A stretch of DNA of 54,158 nt from an uncultured Cytophagales bacterium (GCA_937136415.1 CAKZOK010000149.1:1-54158); one strand, 5' to 3'. Shown: positions 28,194 through 36,983, counted from the first letter of the stretch. The notes: generated from the sequence alone by a model not told the origin. A program made the numbers and translations.

Positions 28194-29309
28194 ATGAAAA
28201 AATATACTCTATTTTTATTTTCTGCTTTTGTCTTTTTAGTTTTTAATCAGACCACTAAAGCACAAGCCATTTATAATTTTCCTATGCTTGTGCAAGAGCA
28301 AATCGAAGTAAAATCTCACCCTTTGCCTTCAGGCTTTGATGAAAAAGGAGATACTACACTCACAACTTATTCTGGTTTGTACGGAAACTTTTCGGTTTAT
28401 TTTGTCAATGGTCCTCAATATCATCACATCTTAAACCCAAATCCAACAGGGCTTTTGATTAATGGAAAACAATACAGTTTTTATTGTGATTCGGAAAGAG
28501 GAAGTAAAAAAAATATATCCAATTTTTTAGATATTTATGAGTTTGAATATTTAGGAAGAAAGTATGTTTGTTTTTTTAGTTTTAGAGAAGATTGTTTGCA
28601 TAAAGGCTGTTTGTATCGTTGTTATAACTTATTTGATGTAACTGACCCCAATAATGTAACAGCCAATTCTTTTGCAAGTGTATATGGAGAAACATTTACA
28701 TTTGGAGATTATAATAGTGATGGAGTAATGGATTTTATTCGTGTAGCTTCGCAGCTACCTCCTAATATTGAAGAAGACAAAATCCCAACAGAAGACAAAT
28801 CGCTTTATGGGTTGGTGACTGTATTTTCGTTTGATAAAGAAGGAAAAGCACAAGATATAAAACACGAAGGAAATAGTTATTATTTATTTATTAAAGGAAC
28901 TGATGAAGAGTTTTCAGGCTTTGAAGTTGTTCAAAATGATTGGTTTATTCCATTAAAAGACCAATCAGGAAAAATAGCTCCTAGTACGCCTTATTTTGCT
29001 CCTTATGTATCCTTTGACCCCAAAGAACCATTTTTGTATGATGCCAAGGGATACCGAGTTGCTCAAAAAATGTGGGCTGTGCAAGTTGCTGAATTTGATG
29101 AAATTGAAGGTGCTTTAGATTATTGTGAGTATTTGATGGAAGGAGGATTAGAAGATGTGTATGTTTATATAGACCAATATAATAGAGATTTGCACTTTTT
29201 GGTATTGGCAGGAAATTATCAAAATAAAGAAAAAATACAAAGGTTACAACTTGCTCTAAAGAAAGCAGGAGTCAATGGAAGATTGATAAATATGAGAACC
29301 GAATTCTGA
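28194..29309 (+). CDS. Secreted SPOR-tailed protein, first of a paralogous pair (371 aa)
   Basis: A signal peptide ends near TTKAQ (residue 24). The central domain has a distinctive Cys pattern (FYC, then VCFF, then EDCLHKGCLYRCYNLFDVTDPN) and an integrin/FG-GAP-like calcium motif FGDYNSDGVMDF. The last 80 residues (about 293-371) read as a SPOR-like fold: WAVQVAEFDEIEGALDYCEYL ... FLVLAGNYQNKEKIQRLQLALKKAGV, the two half-repeats of this domain. SPOR domains bind denuded glycan strands at division sites; here that is an inference from pattern. The next gene encodes a paralogue of the same length and layout. I do not recognise the central domain. Confidence 0.75.
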   Translation: MKKYTLFLFSAFVFLVFNQTTKAQAIYNFPMLVQEQIEVKSHPLPSGFDEKGDTTLTTYSGLYGNFSVYFVNGPQYHHILNPNPTGLLINGKQYSFYCDSERGSKKNISNFLDIYEFEYLGRKYVCFFSFREDCLHKGCLYRCYNLFDVTDPNNVTANSFASVYGETFTFGDYNSDGVMDFIRVASQLPPNIEEDKIPTEDKSLYGLVTVFSFDKEGKAQDIKHEGNSYYLFIKGTDEEFSGFEVVQNDWFIPLKDQSGKIAPSTPYFAPYVSFDPKEPFLYDAKGYRVAQKMWAVQVAEFDEIEGALDYCEYLMEGGLEDVYVYIDQYNRDLHFLVLAGNYQNKEKIQRLQLALKKAGVNGRLINMRTEF

Positions 29310-29449
29310 CAGTTACCTCAAAACCTATGTCTTAATTCTGATGCTATTTGAAACTCATATAACTTTTGATAAAATCTAGCGTTTTGAAATTAAGAACACA
29401 AAAAAAATCTATTCACTTACTATCTGCCTATCTAATAAACACAAAAAAA

Positions 29450-30580
29450 ATGCAGTTTATGAAAAATATAACCCTACTTATTTTATTAATTGGTTCGTGT
29501 GTCTTATCAAAATCTTCTGTTTTTGCACAAGATTATCAAGTAACAGAACTTAGCCAAGAACCTGTTACTATTTCCAAACACCCTATACCTTCGCTTCCTA
29601 GAGAAAAAAGTGATACGAGTTTTACAGATTATCAAAACTCAACAATTCCAATTTCTTTATATGTACTCAATGGACCTCAATTTCACCCAATCATAAACCC
29701 AGCTCCGACAGGAGTATATATAAATGGGCAACATTTTAGGTTTTATTGTAGCATCGAACGTTCATTAGTTCAATATTTGAGTATTTTTTTAGATGTCTAT
29801 GAATTTGATTTTTTGGGTAGAAAATATCTTTGCTTTTATACATTGAGTGAAGAATGTATGACAAAAGGTTGTCGTTTCAAATGTTATAACCTTTTTGATA
29901 TTACCAATCCAGATAAAATAGTAGCTTATGCTTTTAATAGTATTTTATCAGGAGTAGAATCGTTTGGAGATTTTAATTTTGATGGAAAAATGGATGTACT
30001 GACAGCACTCCCAAAAAAACCTGAAAGTTTTGTAGAATCTCAAGAAGATGACCCTCGTTCGAATATTCTAATTACGGTACATACACCAACAGTAAATGGG
30101 GAGTTGGCAAGAATGGAAAAAGAAGAAGATGGAAATCCATATTATATGTATGTCAAACCTGTTGATGAAGAAGTAAAAGAATTTGCTGTTTTGCAATATG
30201 ATTGGTTTATGCCTTTCAAAAAAGACAATAAAGTACTAGAAATCAAAACATTCTACCCTCCTTATCAATCTTTTGACCCCAAAAATGATTTTATGTATGA
30301 TTATAAAGGACATAGAGTCGATAAAAGGAGATGGGTAATTCATCTGACAGATTTTCCAGAACAAGAAGGAGCGCAAGAGTTTTGTGAAATGCTCATCGAA
30401 GAAGGATATAGAGAAGCCTATATAAAAGTGGACCATTATGGACCCGATTTTACATTCAAAATTTTATATGGAAATTATTGGAGTAAAAAGAAAGCTGAAC
30501 AAATACAACAAATGCTTGTGAAAAAAGGAGTCGTAGATAGACAACAACCAGGAAAGGTAATTCCTCTAGGAAGAAAATAA
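29450..30580 (+). CDS. Secreted SPOR-tailed protein, second of a paralogous pair (376 aa)
   Basis: The start is set at the ATG at 29450, though 29459 (MKNITLL) is equally good. The frame extends upstream to a TTG, but only these ATGs give a compact signal peptide ending SVFAQ. The protein is colinear with the preceding gene product: NGPQFHPIINPAPTG against NGPQYHHILNPNPTG, EECMTKGCRFKCYNLFDITNP with the same four cysteines, FGDFNFDGKMDVL, and a C-terminal SPOR-like segment (about 293-370, WVIHLTDFPEQEGAQEFCEML ... KILYGNYWSKKKAEQIQQML). It ends with a basic tail. The two genes are 140 bases apart and probably arose by tandem duplication. Function unknown. Confidence 0.75.
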   Translation: MQFMKNITLLILLIGSCVLSKSSVFAQDYQVTELSQEPVTISKHPIPSLPREKSDTSFTDYQNSTIPISLYVLNGPQFHPIINPAPTGVYINGQHFRFYCSIERSLVQYLSIFLDVYEFDFLGRKYLCFYTLSEECMTKGCRFKCYNLFDITNPDKIVAYAFNSILSGVESFGDFNFDGKMDVLTALPKKPESFVESQEDDPRSNILITVHTPTVNGELARMEKEEDGNPYYMYVKPVDEEVKEFAVLQYDWFMPFKKDNKVLEIKTFYPPYQSFDPKNDFMYDYKGHRVDKRRWVIHLTDFPEQEGAQEFCEMLIEEGYREAYIKVDHYGPDFTFKILYGNYWSKKKAEQIQQMLVKKGVVDRQQPGKVIPLGRK

Positions 30581-30585
30581 CAACC

Positions 30586-30605
30586 AAATGAGTAGAATTA
30601 AATAT
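30586..30605. repeat. 20-bp dispersed repeat, second copy
   Basis: AAATGAGTAGAATTAAATAT occurs here and, identically, at 25993-26012. Both copies are intergenic and on the same strand. Confidence 0.6.
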
Positions 30606-30674
30606 TTTTCATGTCTGTTTAGTTCTCTAAAATTGAACACCTATGAGGATAGAATATCTATATAAAATTTGGCA

Positions 30675-30720
30675 ATAAAAAAAGTCTTTATTCTATAATT
30701 AGAATAAAGACTTTTTTTAT
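30675..30720. terminator. Perfect bidirectional terminator
   Basis: A perfect 20-bp stem (30675-30694 with 30701-30720, core AAAGTCTTTATTCT) surrounds a 6-nt loop and has T runs on both strands. It lies between the SPOR paralogue (plus) and the PepSY-like gene (minus), which converge. Confidence 0.9.
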
Positions 30721-30745
30721 TAAGTAGTAAAATCTAGTGGAGATT

Positions 30746-31210
30746 TTATTTGATAGTTGTCAAAGCAGATTCATCTATCGAACTAACATCTTCTAATTTG
30801 GTCATATTGCCATCTTTATCAAAACGAATAGCCTTCTTTTCACTAATAAATGCCAAGTAGGTAGTGCCTTCGCTATTTTCGATGCGTCTAATCTGACCAT
30901 TTTTTCCTCCAAATTTAGAAGATAAATATTCTGTAATTTTGCTAGGTGCAGTACCAGCATTAAGAGTAATAATAGTATCAATCCATTTTCCATCAGCATC
31001 AAAACGAGCTGATTTTACTTCGTTTCCTTGTTGAAAAATAATATTGTGTTCGCCATTGATTTCATGACAACTAATAACTTTTGCATCTGCAAATTTTTGT
31101 TCGAAGGTAGGTTTTACTTTAGAAGGAATAGTTTGAGCAAACGCATAGGCATGAAAACTTCCAAAAGCAAAAACAAGAATAAATGAGAGAGAAGTGATAA
31201 ATTTTAACAT
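30746..31210 (-). CDS. Secreted PepSY-like (BLIP-fold) protein (154 aa)
   Basis: A signal peptide (about 1-25, ending AYAFAQ) leads to a mature part with the pattern of Bacteroidota PepSY-like proteins: F-x-x-K-F-x-x-A-K, then a beta strand (HNIIFQQGNEVKSARFDADGKWIDTI in outline), then a second similar unit (TTYLAFISEKKAIRFDKDGNMTKLE). These two beta-beta-alpha units fit the beta-lactamase-inhibitor-like fold. Family members are small periplasmic proteins without a known enzymatic role. The gene is a single unit, ended by the strong terminator at 30675-30720. Confidence 0.7.
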   Translation of the reverse strand: MLKFITSLSFILVFAFGSFHAYAFAQTIPSKVKPTFEQKFADAKVISCHEINGEHNIIFQQGNEVKSARFDADGKWIDTIITLNAGTAPSKITEYLSSKFGGKNGQIRRIENSEGTTYLAFISEKKAIRFDKDGNMTKLEDVSSIDESALTTIK

Positions 31211-31829
31211 AATGTATTAAGATAAAAGATATTAGGATTATGGATAGTATTTATAAATATTTTTTTGATGAATTATATTTACTCATCTAAATTTCTATTA
31301 AAAATAGAAATTGTTTTGGTTAAGCTAGGACAATTATCGTGCAAAAATTAAACTTTTTTAAGAATTAATAAGATTTAAACGTAATAGCAAAAAATAAAGT
31401 GTAATACAATAAAGAAATTAAAGTAATTAAGAACACTTGATTTTAAATTGAATTATTTTATTAAAAAAAATAAAAAAAAGATTGTTATAGAGTATAAATT
31501 TACTTTTAAGTTATCAATTTTTTTTAAATAAAAATTAATTCGTATTCTTTTTTACGATAAAAATTAATTTTGGTTCTGTATTTTACACAAATAATTTGAG
31601 GCATACAACTTATTGTAAAATAATAAAGTAAGACATGACCAAATTCTCAACTTATTGTTAATTAAATTCATTTAATAAAAAAACAAAACTAGATTCTTGT
31701 CTTTCATTTTTAATACAAAAAACATAATATGTTGATTTTCAGTATTTTAATTGTGTTTTTCCCTTAAAAAAACTAGAAATAATCAGTAAACTTTAATTTT
31801 TTCTAAAAAAGAGGTTTTATATAACATTT
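31211..31829. other. 619-base gene-free region, extremely AT-rich
   Basis: It lies between divergent genes. No plausible coding frame or long hairpin was seen. AAAATTAATT recurs at about 31528 and 31560 around a short TTTTTTACG motif. The right end carries the promoter listed at 31827-31860. The length is unusual for this gene-dense window, but no further structure could be supported. Confidence 0.55.
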
Positions 31830-31860
31830 GTGATAAATAATTTTAGTTTGTGTATTTTTG
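31827..31860 (+). promoter_or_regulatory. Bacteroidota-type promoter of the FAD oxidoreductase gene
   Basis: TTTG at 31827-31830 and TATTTTTG at 31853-31860 match the -33 and -7 consensus, with 22 nt between them. Transcription would begin near 31867, which rules out an upstream in-frame ATG at 31830 and supports the start at 31890. Confidence 0.55.
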
Positions 31861-31889
31861 CAAAACAGAACAAAAAGCATATAATTAGA

Positions 31890-33479
31890 ATGAAAAAAGA
31901 ACTCTCCTTTGTCCTCCCTCCTGAAATTGCCTTTGAAAAAGAAGCCTTTGAAAAATTTATTTATCAAAAATTGGATATTTCTGAAGCTACAGAAAATGTT
32001 ACTATCCGACAAACTCGCCGTTCTTTAGATGCTCGCCAAAGAGATTTGAAGGTAAATGTTTGGGCTGAGGTATTTATAAATGAGCAAGCAAGCCCAGTCA
32101 TTTCGTATAAAAAAGAATACCCAAATGTTCAGAATGCACCACAAGCAATTATTGTAGGTGCAGGACCAGCAGGAATGTTTGCTGCTCTTCGTTTGGTAGA
32201 ACTAGGGATAAAACCAATTTTGATAGAACGAGGAAAAGACGTAAAAAAACGAGTTTCTGATATTGCAGCCATTAGCCGTCGTCATATTGTCAATTCGGAT
32301 TCAAATTATTGTTTTGGAGAAGGAGGAGCAGGAACATACTCAGATGGAAAGCTTTATACAAGAGCCAAAAAAAGAGGAGATTGGAGAAGAATTTTAGAAA
32401 TTTTTGTGGCACATGGTGCAAGTGAGGATATTCTGATTGATAATCACCCTCATATTGGTACAAATAAATTACCTAGAATTGTAGCAGAAATGCGAAAAAG
32501 CATTTTAGATGCAGGAGGGCAAGTTTTGTTCGAAACTAAAGTAACAGATTTTATTATTTCAAAGACAAAAGAAGAAGAATTGAAAGGTGTTGTATTAGAA
32601 AATGGAGATAAAATAGAAGGTATTGGTGTAATTTTAGCAACAGGGCATTCAGCAAGAGATATTTTTGAATTATTGGACAGAAGAAAAGTTTTGATAGAAG
32701 CAAAGCCTTTTGCAATCGGTGTTCGTGTAGAGCATCAACAAAAATTGATTGATAAAATTCAATACAAACGAGAAGAACGTCAAAAATACCTACCTGCTGC
32801 CTCGTATTCATTAGTTCAACAAGTGCCATTTGATAATTTGGAAAAAGGCGTTTTTTCATTTTGTATGTGTCCAGGGGGGTTTATTGTTCCTGCTGCGACT
32901 TTGCAAGGTGAGGTAGTAGTAAATGGAATGTCGCCTTCAAAACGAAATTCAAAGTATGCTAATTCTGGAATTGTGGTTGCAATAGATGAGCGAGAGTGGA
33001 ACAAAAAATATGCAAAAAAAGGAGCGTTAGCAGGGCTTTATTATCAAGAAGAAATTGAAAAAAATGCGTGTCAAGTGGCAGGAAATACGCAGGCAGCACC
33101 AGCACAACGGTTGTTAGATTTTACACAGAAAAAAATATCATCTTCGCTTTTGGATACTTCTTATCAACCAGGGCTTGTTTCGGTAGAAATGGGAAAAGTT
33201 TTGCCTCCTGAAATTGTTGAGCGTTTGAGAATGGGTTTTAAGGCATTTGATAAAAAAATGAAAGGATTTTTGACCAATCAAGCGCAAATTGTGGGAGTAG
33301 AAAGCCGTACTTCTTCGCCTGTCAGGATTCCTAGAGAAAGACAAACCAACGAACACCCAATTCTAAAACGCTTGTTTCCTTGTGGCGAAGGTGCTGGTTA
33401 TGCTGGTGGAATTGCTTCAGCAGCAATGGACGGAGAGCGTTGTGCTGAAAAGTTAGCAGAATTGTATGTGAAAAAATAA
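31890..33479 (+). CDS. FAD-dependent oxidoreductase, COG2509-like (529 aa)
   Basis: The start at 31890 is chosen over an in-frame ATG at 31830 because the latter overlaps the promoter. A short N-terminal domain (about 1-85, with RRSLDARQRDLKVNVWAEV) precedes a Rossmann FAD-binding motif (about 90-120, IVGAGPAGMFAALRLVELG, ending in the acidic ILIERG). Further family-typical blocks are CFGEGGAGTYSDGKLYTR, ATGHSARDIFELL, FCMCPGGFIVPAAT, and the FAD-closing motif near the C-terminus (PCGEGAGYAGGIASAAMDG). The family is described as uncharacterised FAD-dependent dehydrogenases; the substrate is unknown. It is the first gene of a plus-strand run followed by the two duplicated lipoproteins. Confidence 0.88.
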   Translation: MKKELSFVLPPEIAFEKEAFEKFIYQKLDISEATENVTIRQTRRSLDARQRDLKVNVWAEVFINEQASPVISYKKEYPNVQNAPQAIIVGAGPAGMFAALRLVELGIKPILIERGKDVKKRVSDIAAISRRHIVNSDSNYCFGEGGAGTYSDGKLYTRAKKRGDWRRILEIFVAHGASEDILIDNHPHIGTNKLPRIVAEMRKSILDAGGQVLFETKVTDFIISKTKEEELKGVVLENGDKIEGIGVILATGHSARDIFELLDRRKVLIEAKPFAIGVRVEHQQKLIDKIQYKREERQKYLPAASYSLVQQVPFDNLEKGVFSFCMCPGGFIVPAATLQGEVVVNGMSPSKRNSKYANSGIVVAIDEREWNKKYAKKGALAGLYYQEEIEKNACQVAGNTQAAPAQRLLDFTQKKISSSLLDTSYQPGLVSVEMGKVLPPEIVERLRMGFKAFDKKMKGFLTNQAQIVGVESRTSSPVRIPRERQTNEHPILKRLFPCGEGAGYAGGIASAAMDGERCAEKLAELYVKK

Positions 33480-33490
33480 TTTTATATTTG
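33462..33490 (+). promoter_or_regulatory. Promoter of the first duplicated lipoprotein
   Basis: TTG at 33462-33464 and TATATTTG at 33483-33490 fit the Bacteroidota consensus with an 18-nt spacer. The -7 box begins just after the stop codon of the oxidoreductase gene. The matching box before the second copy (TATGTTTG, 34139-34146) supports it. Confidence 0.55.
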
Positions 33491-33550
33491 CAGCATTTTT
33501 AGGTGATTTTACGTTCTGATTTGAATTTAACTTAACTTAAATATTTTAAT

Positions 33551-33997
33551 ATGAAAAATTTATCATTTCTTTCAATCGCATTTCTTATTTTTAGTACCTT
33601 TTTCTTTTCTAGTTGCGAAAAAGAAGAAGAATTATCTACCAAAGACAAACTCATCGGAACATGGAAATATGAGTTTAGAAAATATGAACAATATGTAGCA
33701 GGAGAGCTGGTATCCAGTGGAATAGATACTGTTAGAGGAACAACCATAAGGTTTCAAAGGAATGATACTCAAATTACTACGGTTGAAGTTCCAGACCAAC
33801 CTGCAGTAGTAGTAGGTGGAATCTGGACACTCAATGGAGATTCTAAAATTGTACTTGGGGATATTGGAAATAGGGATATTCTTGAAATAAAAGAACTCAC
33901 AGAAACAACCATGATTTTGATACAAGAAGAGGAAATAATAGAAGATGATGGAATAGCTTATGGTTACAAAGACGAAGTTAGTTTTATCAAACAGTAA
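33551..33997 (+). CDS. Small lipocalin-like lipoprotein, copy 1 (148 aa)
   Basis: A lipoprotein leader ends in SSC (Cys22), followed by a Glu-rich tether (EKEEELSTKDK). LIGTWKYE starts a beta-rich domain with the G-x-W pattern of lipocalin-like Bacteroidota lipoproteins (GTWKY ... GGIWTLNGDSKIVLGD ... TMILIQEEE ... YKDEVSFIKQ). It is a close paralogue of the next gene and carries its own promoter and terminator. A ligand or a role in the envelope is unknown. The absence of an aromatic-lined motif prevents a ligand guess. Confidence 0.8.
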   Translation: MKNLSFLSIAFLIFSTFFFSSCEKEEELSTKDKLIGTWKYEFRKYEQYVAGELVSSGIDTVRGTTIRFQRNDTQITTVEVPDQPAVVVGGIWTLNGDSKIVLGDIGNRDILEIKELTETTMILIQEEEIIEDDGIAYGYKDEVSFIKQ

Positions 33998-34003
33998 AAA
34001 AAT

Positions 34004-34045
34004 AAAAAGTCATTTCAAAGCTAATTTTTGAAATGACTTTTTTAT
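34004..34045 (+). terminator. Terminator of lipoprotein copy 1
   Basis: A perfect 16-bp stem (AAAAAGTCATTTCAAA at 34004-34019 with TTTGAAATGACTTTTT at 34028-34043) is followed by further Ts. Confidence 0.88.
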
Positions 34046-34112
34046 GGTATTGATTATGCAGGTAAGGTTGCTTTAACAATAATCAATAAAGAACATTCTA
34101 TTGAAAAATTGG

Positions 34113-34146
34113 TTGAGTTATTTGCAAATAAACAATTTTATGTTTG
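34113..34146 (+). promoter_or_regulatory. Promoter of the second duplicated lipoprotein
   Basis: TTG at 34113-34115 and TATGTTTG at 34139-34146 (23-nt spacer) fit the consensus. An alternative TTTG at 34121 would give only 14 nt. The flanking sequence is homologous to that before copy 1. Confidence 0.5.
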
Positions 34147-34202
34147 CTGTATTTTTATCGAACTTTACATTCTAATTTTGAATTAAACTTAAACATATTA
34201 AT

Positions 34203-34655
34203 ATGAAAAATTTATCATTTCTTTCTGTTGCATTCCTTATTTTTAGTATCCTTTTTTTTTCAGGCTGTAAAAAAGAAGAGGAATTATCTACCAAAGACAA
34301 ACTTATTGGAAAATGGAAGTATGAAACCCTAAAATTTGAACAGTATATAAATGGAGAACTCACAAATAGTGGTACTGATACTGTCAGAGGTACAACCATA
34401 GAGTTTAGAGCCAATGATACTTATGCTTCTACTTACGAAATAGCACCAAATCAACCTTCAGTAACAACAACAGGAAATTGGACTATAGACCAAAGCAATA
34501 AAATTGTACTGGGAGATATTGGCAATAGGCAGGTACTTCAGTTGCAAGAAATCACAGAAACAACTATGATTTTGATAGAAGAAGCAGAAGAAATCGCAGA
34601 CGACGGAAATGCCTATGGATATAGAAATGAGGCGAGTTTGATAAAACAACAATAG
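34203..34655 (+). CDS. Small lipocalin-like lipoprotein, copy 2 (150 aa)
   Basis: The leader is nearly identical to that of copy 1 (MKNLSFLSVAFLIFS) with lipobox Cys22, and the tether is the same (KKEEELSTKDKLIGKWKYE). The rest is colinear and mostly conserved: GTDTVRGTTIEFRANDT, GNWTIDQSNKIVLGDIGNR, ITETTMILIEEAEE, AYGYRNEASLIKQ. The most divergent part is the middle strand region (residues about 78-92), which may define ligand or partner differences. It is an independent transcription unit. Confidence 0.8.
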   Translation: MKNLSFLSVAFLIFSILFFSGCKKEEELSTKDKLIGKWKYETLKFEQYINGELTNSGTDTVRGTTIEFRANDTYASTYEIAPNQPSVTTTGNWTIDQSNKIVLGDIGNRQVLQLQEITETTMILIEEAEEIADDGNAYGYRNEASLIKQQ

Positions 34656-34669
34656 ATATTTACTTCATA

Positions 34670-34707
34670 AAAAAACCGTTTCAAAACTAATTTTGAAACG
34701 GTTTTTT
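34670..34707. terminator. Bidirectional terminator between lipoprotein copy 2 and ndk
   Basis: A perfect 17-bp stem (34670-34686 with 34691-34707, core CCGTTTCAAAA) has a 4-nt loop and T runs on both sides. It serves the plus-strand lipoprotein and the minus-strand ndk. Its core is related to the terminator of copy 1. Confidence 0.9.
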
Positions 34708-34727
34708 ATTAAAATCAAATTTTTGAT

Positions 34728-35147
34728 TTAGAATTTCTCTAAGTTAGAGAAAAAGAAACTTCCTTCAATCTGTGCATTTTCATCAGAATCAGAACCATGA
34801 ACAGCATTTGCTTCGATAGATTCGCCATATTTTGCACGAACAGTTCCAGCATCAGCATCTTTAGGGTTAGTTGCGCCGATAAGTTTACGAAAATCTTCAA
34901 CTGCATTTTCTTTTTCTAAGATAGCAGCAACGATATTTCCAGAAGACATATATTTGCAAAGGTCGCCATAAAAAGGACGTTCTTTGTGTACTTCGTAAAA
35001 CTGTCCTGCACGCTCTTCTGAAAGGCGAGTGATTTTTGCAGCTACCAAACGGAAACCTGCTTCTTCAATCATTGCCAAAATATTGCCTGTGTTATTTGCG
35101 CCAAAAGCGTCAGGCTTAATCATTGTGAAAGTACGGTTAGTTGCCAT
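34728..35147 (-). CDS. ndk: Nucleoside diphosphate kinase
   Basis: All family blocks are present in 139 residues: [10 protein letters not shown] with ATP-binding Lys11, then [23 protein letters not shown], then GPM-like [29 protein letters not shown], and the active-site phospho-His117 in NAVHGSDS. The enzyme transfers the gamma-phosphate between nucleoside triphosphates and diphosphates in the cytoplasm. The length is standard. It follows fabI on the same strand after 143 bases. A CAAAAGTA on the plus strand at 35229-35236 (TACTTTTG on the minus strand) could be a -7 box of its own. Confidence 0.97.
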   Translation of the reverse strand: MATNRTFTMIKPDAFGANNTGNILAMIEEAGFRLVAAKITRLSEERAGQFYEVHKERPFYGDLCKYMSSGNIVAAILEKENAVEDFRKLIGATNPKDADAGTVRAKYGESIEANAVHGSDSDENAQIEGSFFFSNLEKF

Positions 35148-35290
35148 AATTTTTCTAATTCAATTTTAATGTAAAAAATATTTTTGTGATTTTATTTCTT
35201 GATGAATTACAAGAAAAAATCAATGGCGCAAAAGTACGCTTTTTTATTTAAAAATAAGAATCTTGATAGAGAATAATAAGAATGAAATTT

Positions 35291-36106
35291 TTATTTTCCT
35301 TTCCCAAATGCTTCCATTATTTCTTCTGAAATAGCCATATTAGAAAATCCTCCATCGTGATAGAGGTTTTGCATTGTTACTTTTTTGGTAAAATCAGAGA
35401 AAAGAGAAACTACATAATCGGCACACTCTTGAGCAGAAGCATTTCCTAGAGGCGACATTTTTTCGGCATAATCCATAAAAACATCAAGCCCACTTACTCC
35501 CAAACCTGCTGTTGTAGCAGTCGGAGATTGTGAAACAGTATTTACTCTTACCTTTTTAGATTTGCCCAAACGATAGCCATAACTACGAGCAATAGATTCT
35601 AAAACGGCTTTTGCTTCTGCCATATCGCCATAATGTGGTACTGTTCTTTGTGCAGCAATATAGGTAAGTGCTACGATAGAAGCCTCATCGTTCAAAACAT
35701 CCATTTTTTCGGCTACTTGAAGCATTTTATGAAAAGAAAGTGCAGAAATATCAATGGCTTTTAATGACCACGCATGATTCAAGTTATTATATTCTTTTTT
35801 CTTACGAATATTTGGACTCATTCCGATAGAATGCAATGCAAAGTCAAGTTTTCCTCCCAAATGTTCTGTTGCTTTTTCATATAAATTTTCCCAGTCTTCT
35901 ATTGAAGTTGCGTCTGCAGGAATAACGATGGTGTTACATTTGTCTGCAAGCTGCTGAATTGTACCCATTCTTAGTGCGACAGGAGCATTTGTTAAGACAA
36001 ATTTTGCACCTTCTTCGTGTGCTGTTTCTGCAATTTTCCAAGCAATAGAATTTTCATCTAAAGCACCTGAAATAATACCTACTTTTCCTTTGAGTAAATT
36101 ATACAT
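35291..36106 (-). CDS. fabI: Enoyl-[acyl-carrier-protein] reductase (NADH)
   Basis: A short-chain-dehydrogenase fold of the FabI class, 271 residues. The nucleotide-binding start is GIISGALDENSIAWKIA, with the loose glycine motif of this class. The catalytic set Tyr149-x9-Tyr159-x6-Lys166 is seen in ALTYIAAQRTVPHYGDMAEAK. SIGMSPNIRKK and QSPTATTAGLGVSG also fit. It catalyses the last reduction of each fatty-acid elongation cycle. It lies between the lysoplasmalogenase gene and ndk, all on the minus strand. Confidence 0.96.
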   Translation of the reverse strand: MYNLLKGKVGIISGALDENSIAWKIAETAHEEGAKFVLTNAPVALRMGTIQQLADKCNTIVIPADATSIEDWENLYEKATEHLGGKLDFALHSIGMSPNIRKKKEYNNLNHAWSLKAIDISALSFHKMLQVAEKMDVLNDEASIVALTYIAAQRTVPHYGDMAEAKAVLESIARSYGYRLGKSKKVRVNTVSQSPTATTAGLGVSGLDVFMDYAEKMSPLGNASAQECADYVVSLFSDFTKKVTMQNLYHDGGFSNMAISEEIMEAFGKGK

Positions 36107-36181
36107 AAATTTTCTATTTGTGTTTGCTAAATTATTATCCTTGTTGAGAGTTCAGACCTCAACGACGGTTAAAGTATTGAA

Positions 36182-36904
36182 TTAATTTAAATTAGATTTT
36201 ATCTGAATCATCATTCCATAAACAATCAAAGTTTGTGCAGCTATATAAGTAAGCATCACAAAAACAGATGCGAATGGAATTGTCAGACCTTTTACAAAAA
36301 TATCTATTGCAAGTAACGAATCTGAAACCATAAATAAAAATGCACCAAAAAAAACATATTCAGCACTTGCTTTCAAAACTTTTCCTGTGCGTTCCATTGC
36401 TAAAAATGCCATTGTTACGATTACTAACATATAAATCGGAACGGCAAAAATCATAACTGCATCAAGAGATTTGTATAAATAAGTAAACATCAGGATAAAA
36501 GTTCCGATAAATGGAATGGCACGAATGAGTAATTTTTTTGCTTCTCCTAGTTTTTGATTTTGTAATGATTTTTTGAAAGTAAGAATATACAAGATATGAG
36601 AAATAAGGAAACTCCCCAAACCAAGCATAAAAAATAATGGATTGTAAGACTGAAAGAGTAAAAAAACATCACCTAGCCACGCCAAAAGAAGAGCAATTAG
36701 GATAAAATTAGTAATACTTTTTTTGAAAGGTTTTGTTATTTCTCTAGTATTTAAGTAAAAATAAATTCCTAAAATTGGAATAAGAAAAGGCTTTGAGGCT
36801 AATTCTAATACAAAATCATATTTATAGTTTGCATATAAATTTAATGCTGTGAAAAAAGCTAGAAGATAGAGAAGCCACGTATATTTTGATTCGAAGTGTT
36901 TCAT
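36182..36904 (-). CDS. YhhN-family membrane protein, lysoplasmalogenase-like (240 aa)
   Basis: About eight transmembrane helices cover the sequence. Family-typical pieces are KPFLIPILGIYFY near the start, ALLLAWLGDVFLLF (the conserved Gly-Asp of the YhhN fold) and MVSDSLLAIDIFV. The known activity in animals is hydrolysis of the vinyl-ether bond of lysoplasmalogen; bacterial members have had the same activity shown in some cases. It sits next to fabI, which suits a role in membrane lipids. It is the last gene before the Wadjet-like operon on this strand. Confidence 0.85.
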   Translation of the reverse strand: MKHFESKYTWLLYLLAFFTALNLYANYKYDFVLELASKPFLIPILGIYFYLNTREITKPFKKSITNFILIALLLAWLGDVFLLFQSYNPLFFMLGLGSFLISHILYILTFKKSLQNQKLGEAKKLLIRAIPFIGTFILMFTYLYKSLDAVMIFAVPIYMLVIVTMAFLAMERTGKVLKASAEYVFFGAFLFMVSDSLLAIDIFVKGLTIPFASVFVMLTYIAAQTLIVYGMMIQIKSNLN

Positions 36905-36983
36905 TTTTTGATAAAATGTTATGATTTATTATTTTATTCCTCAAAAATACTCTTTTTTCTACTCTCTACTATTCTATAAATAA

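Noticed and set aside
31830..31889. Earlier ATG for the FAD oxidoreductase
   Set aside because: It lies on top of the likely promoter; the start at 31890 follows the predicted transcription start.
33632..34652. Cys/Tyr-rich antisense frames in both lipoprotein copies
   Set aside because: Both are shadows of the duplicated sense genes; their apparent conservation follows from the duplication.
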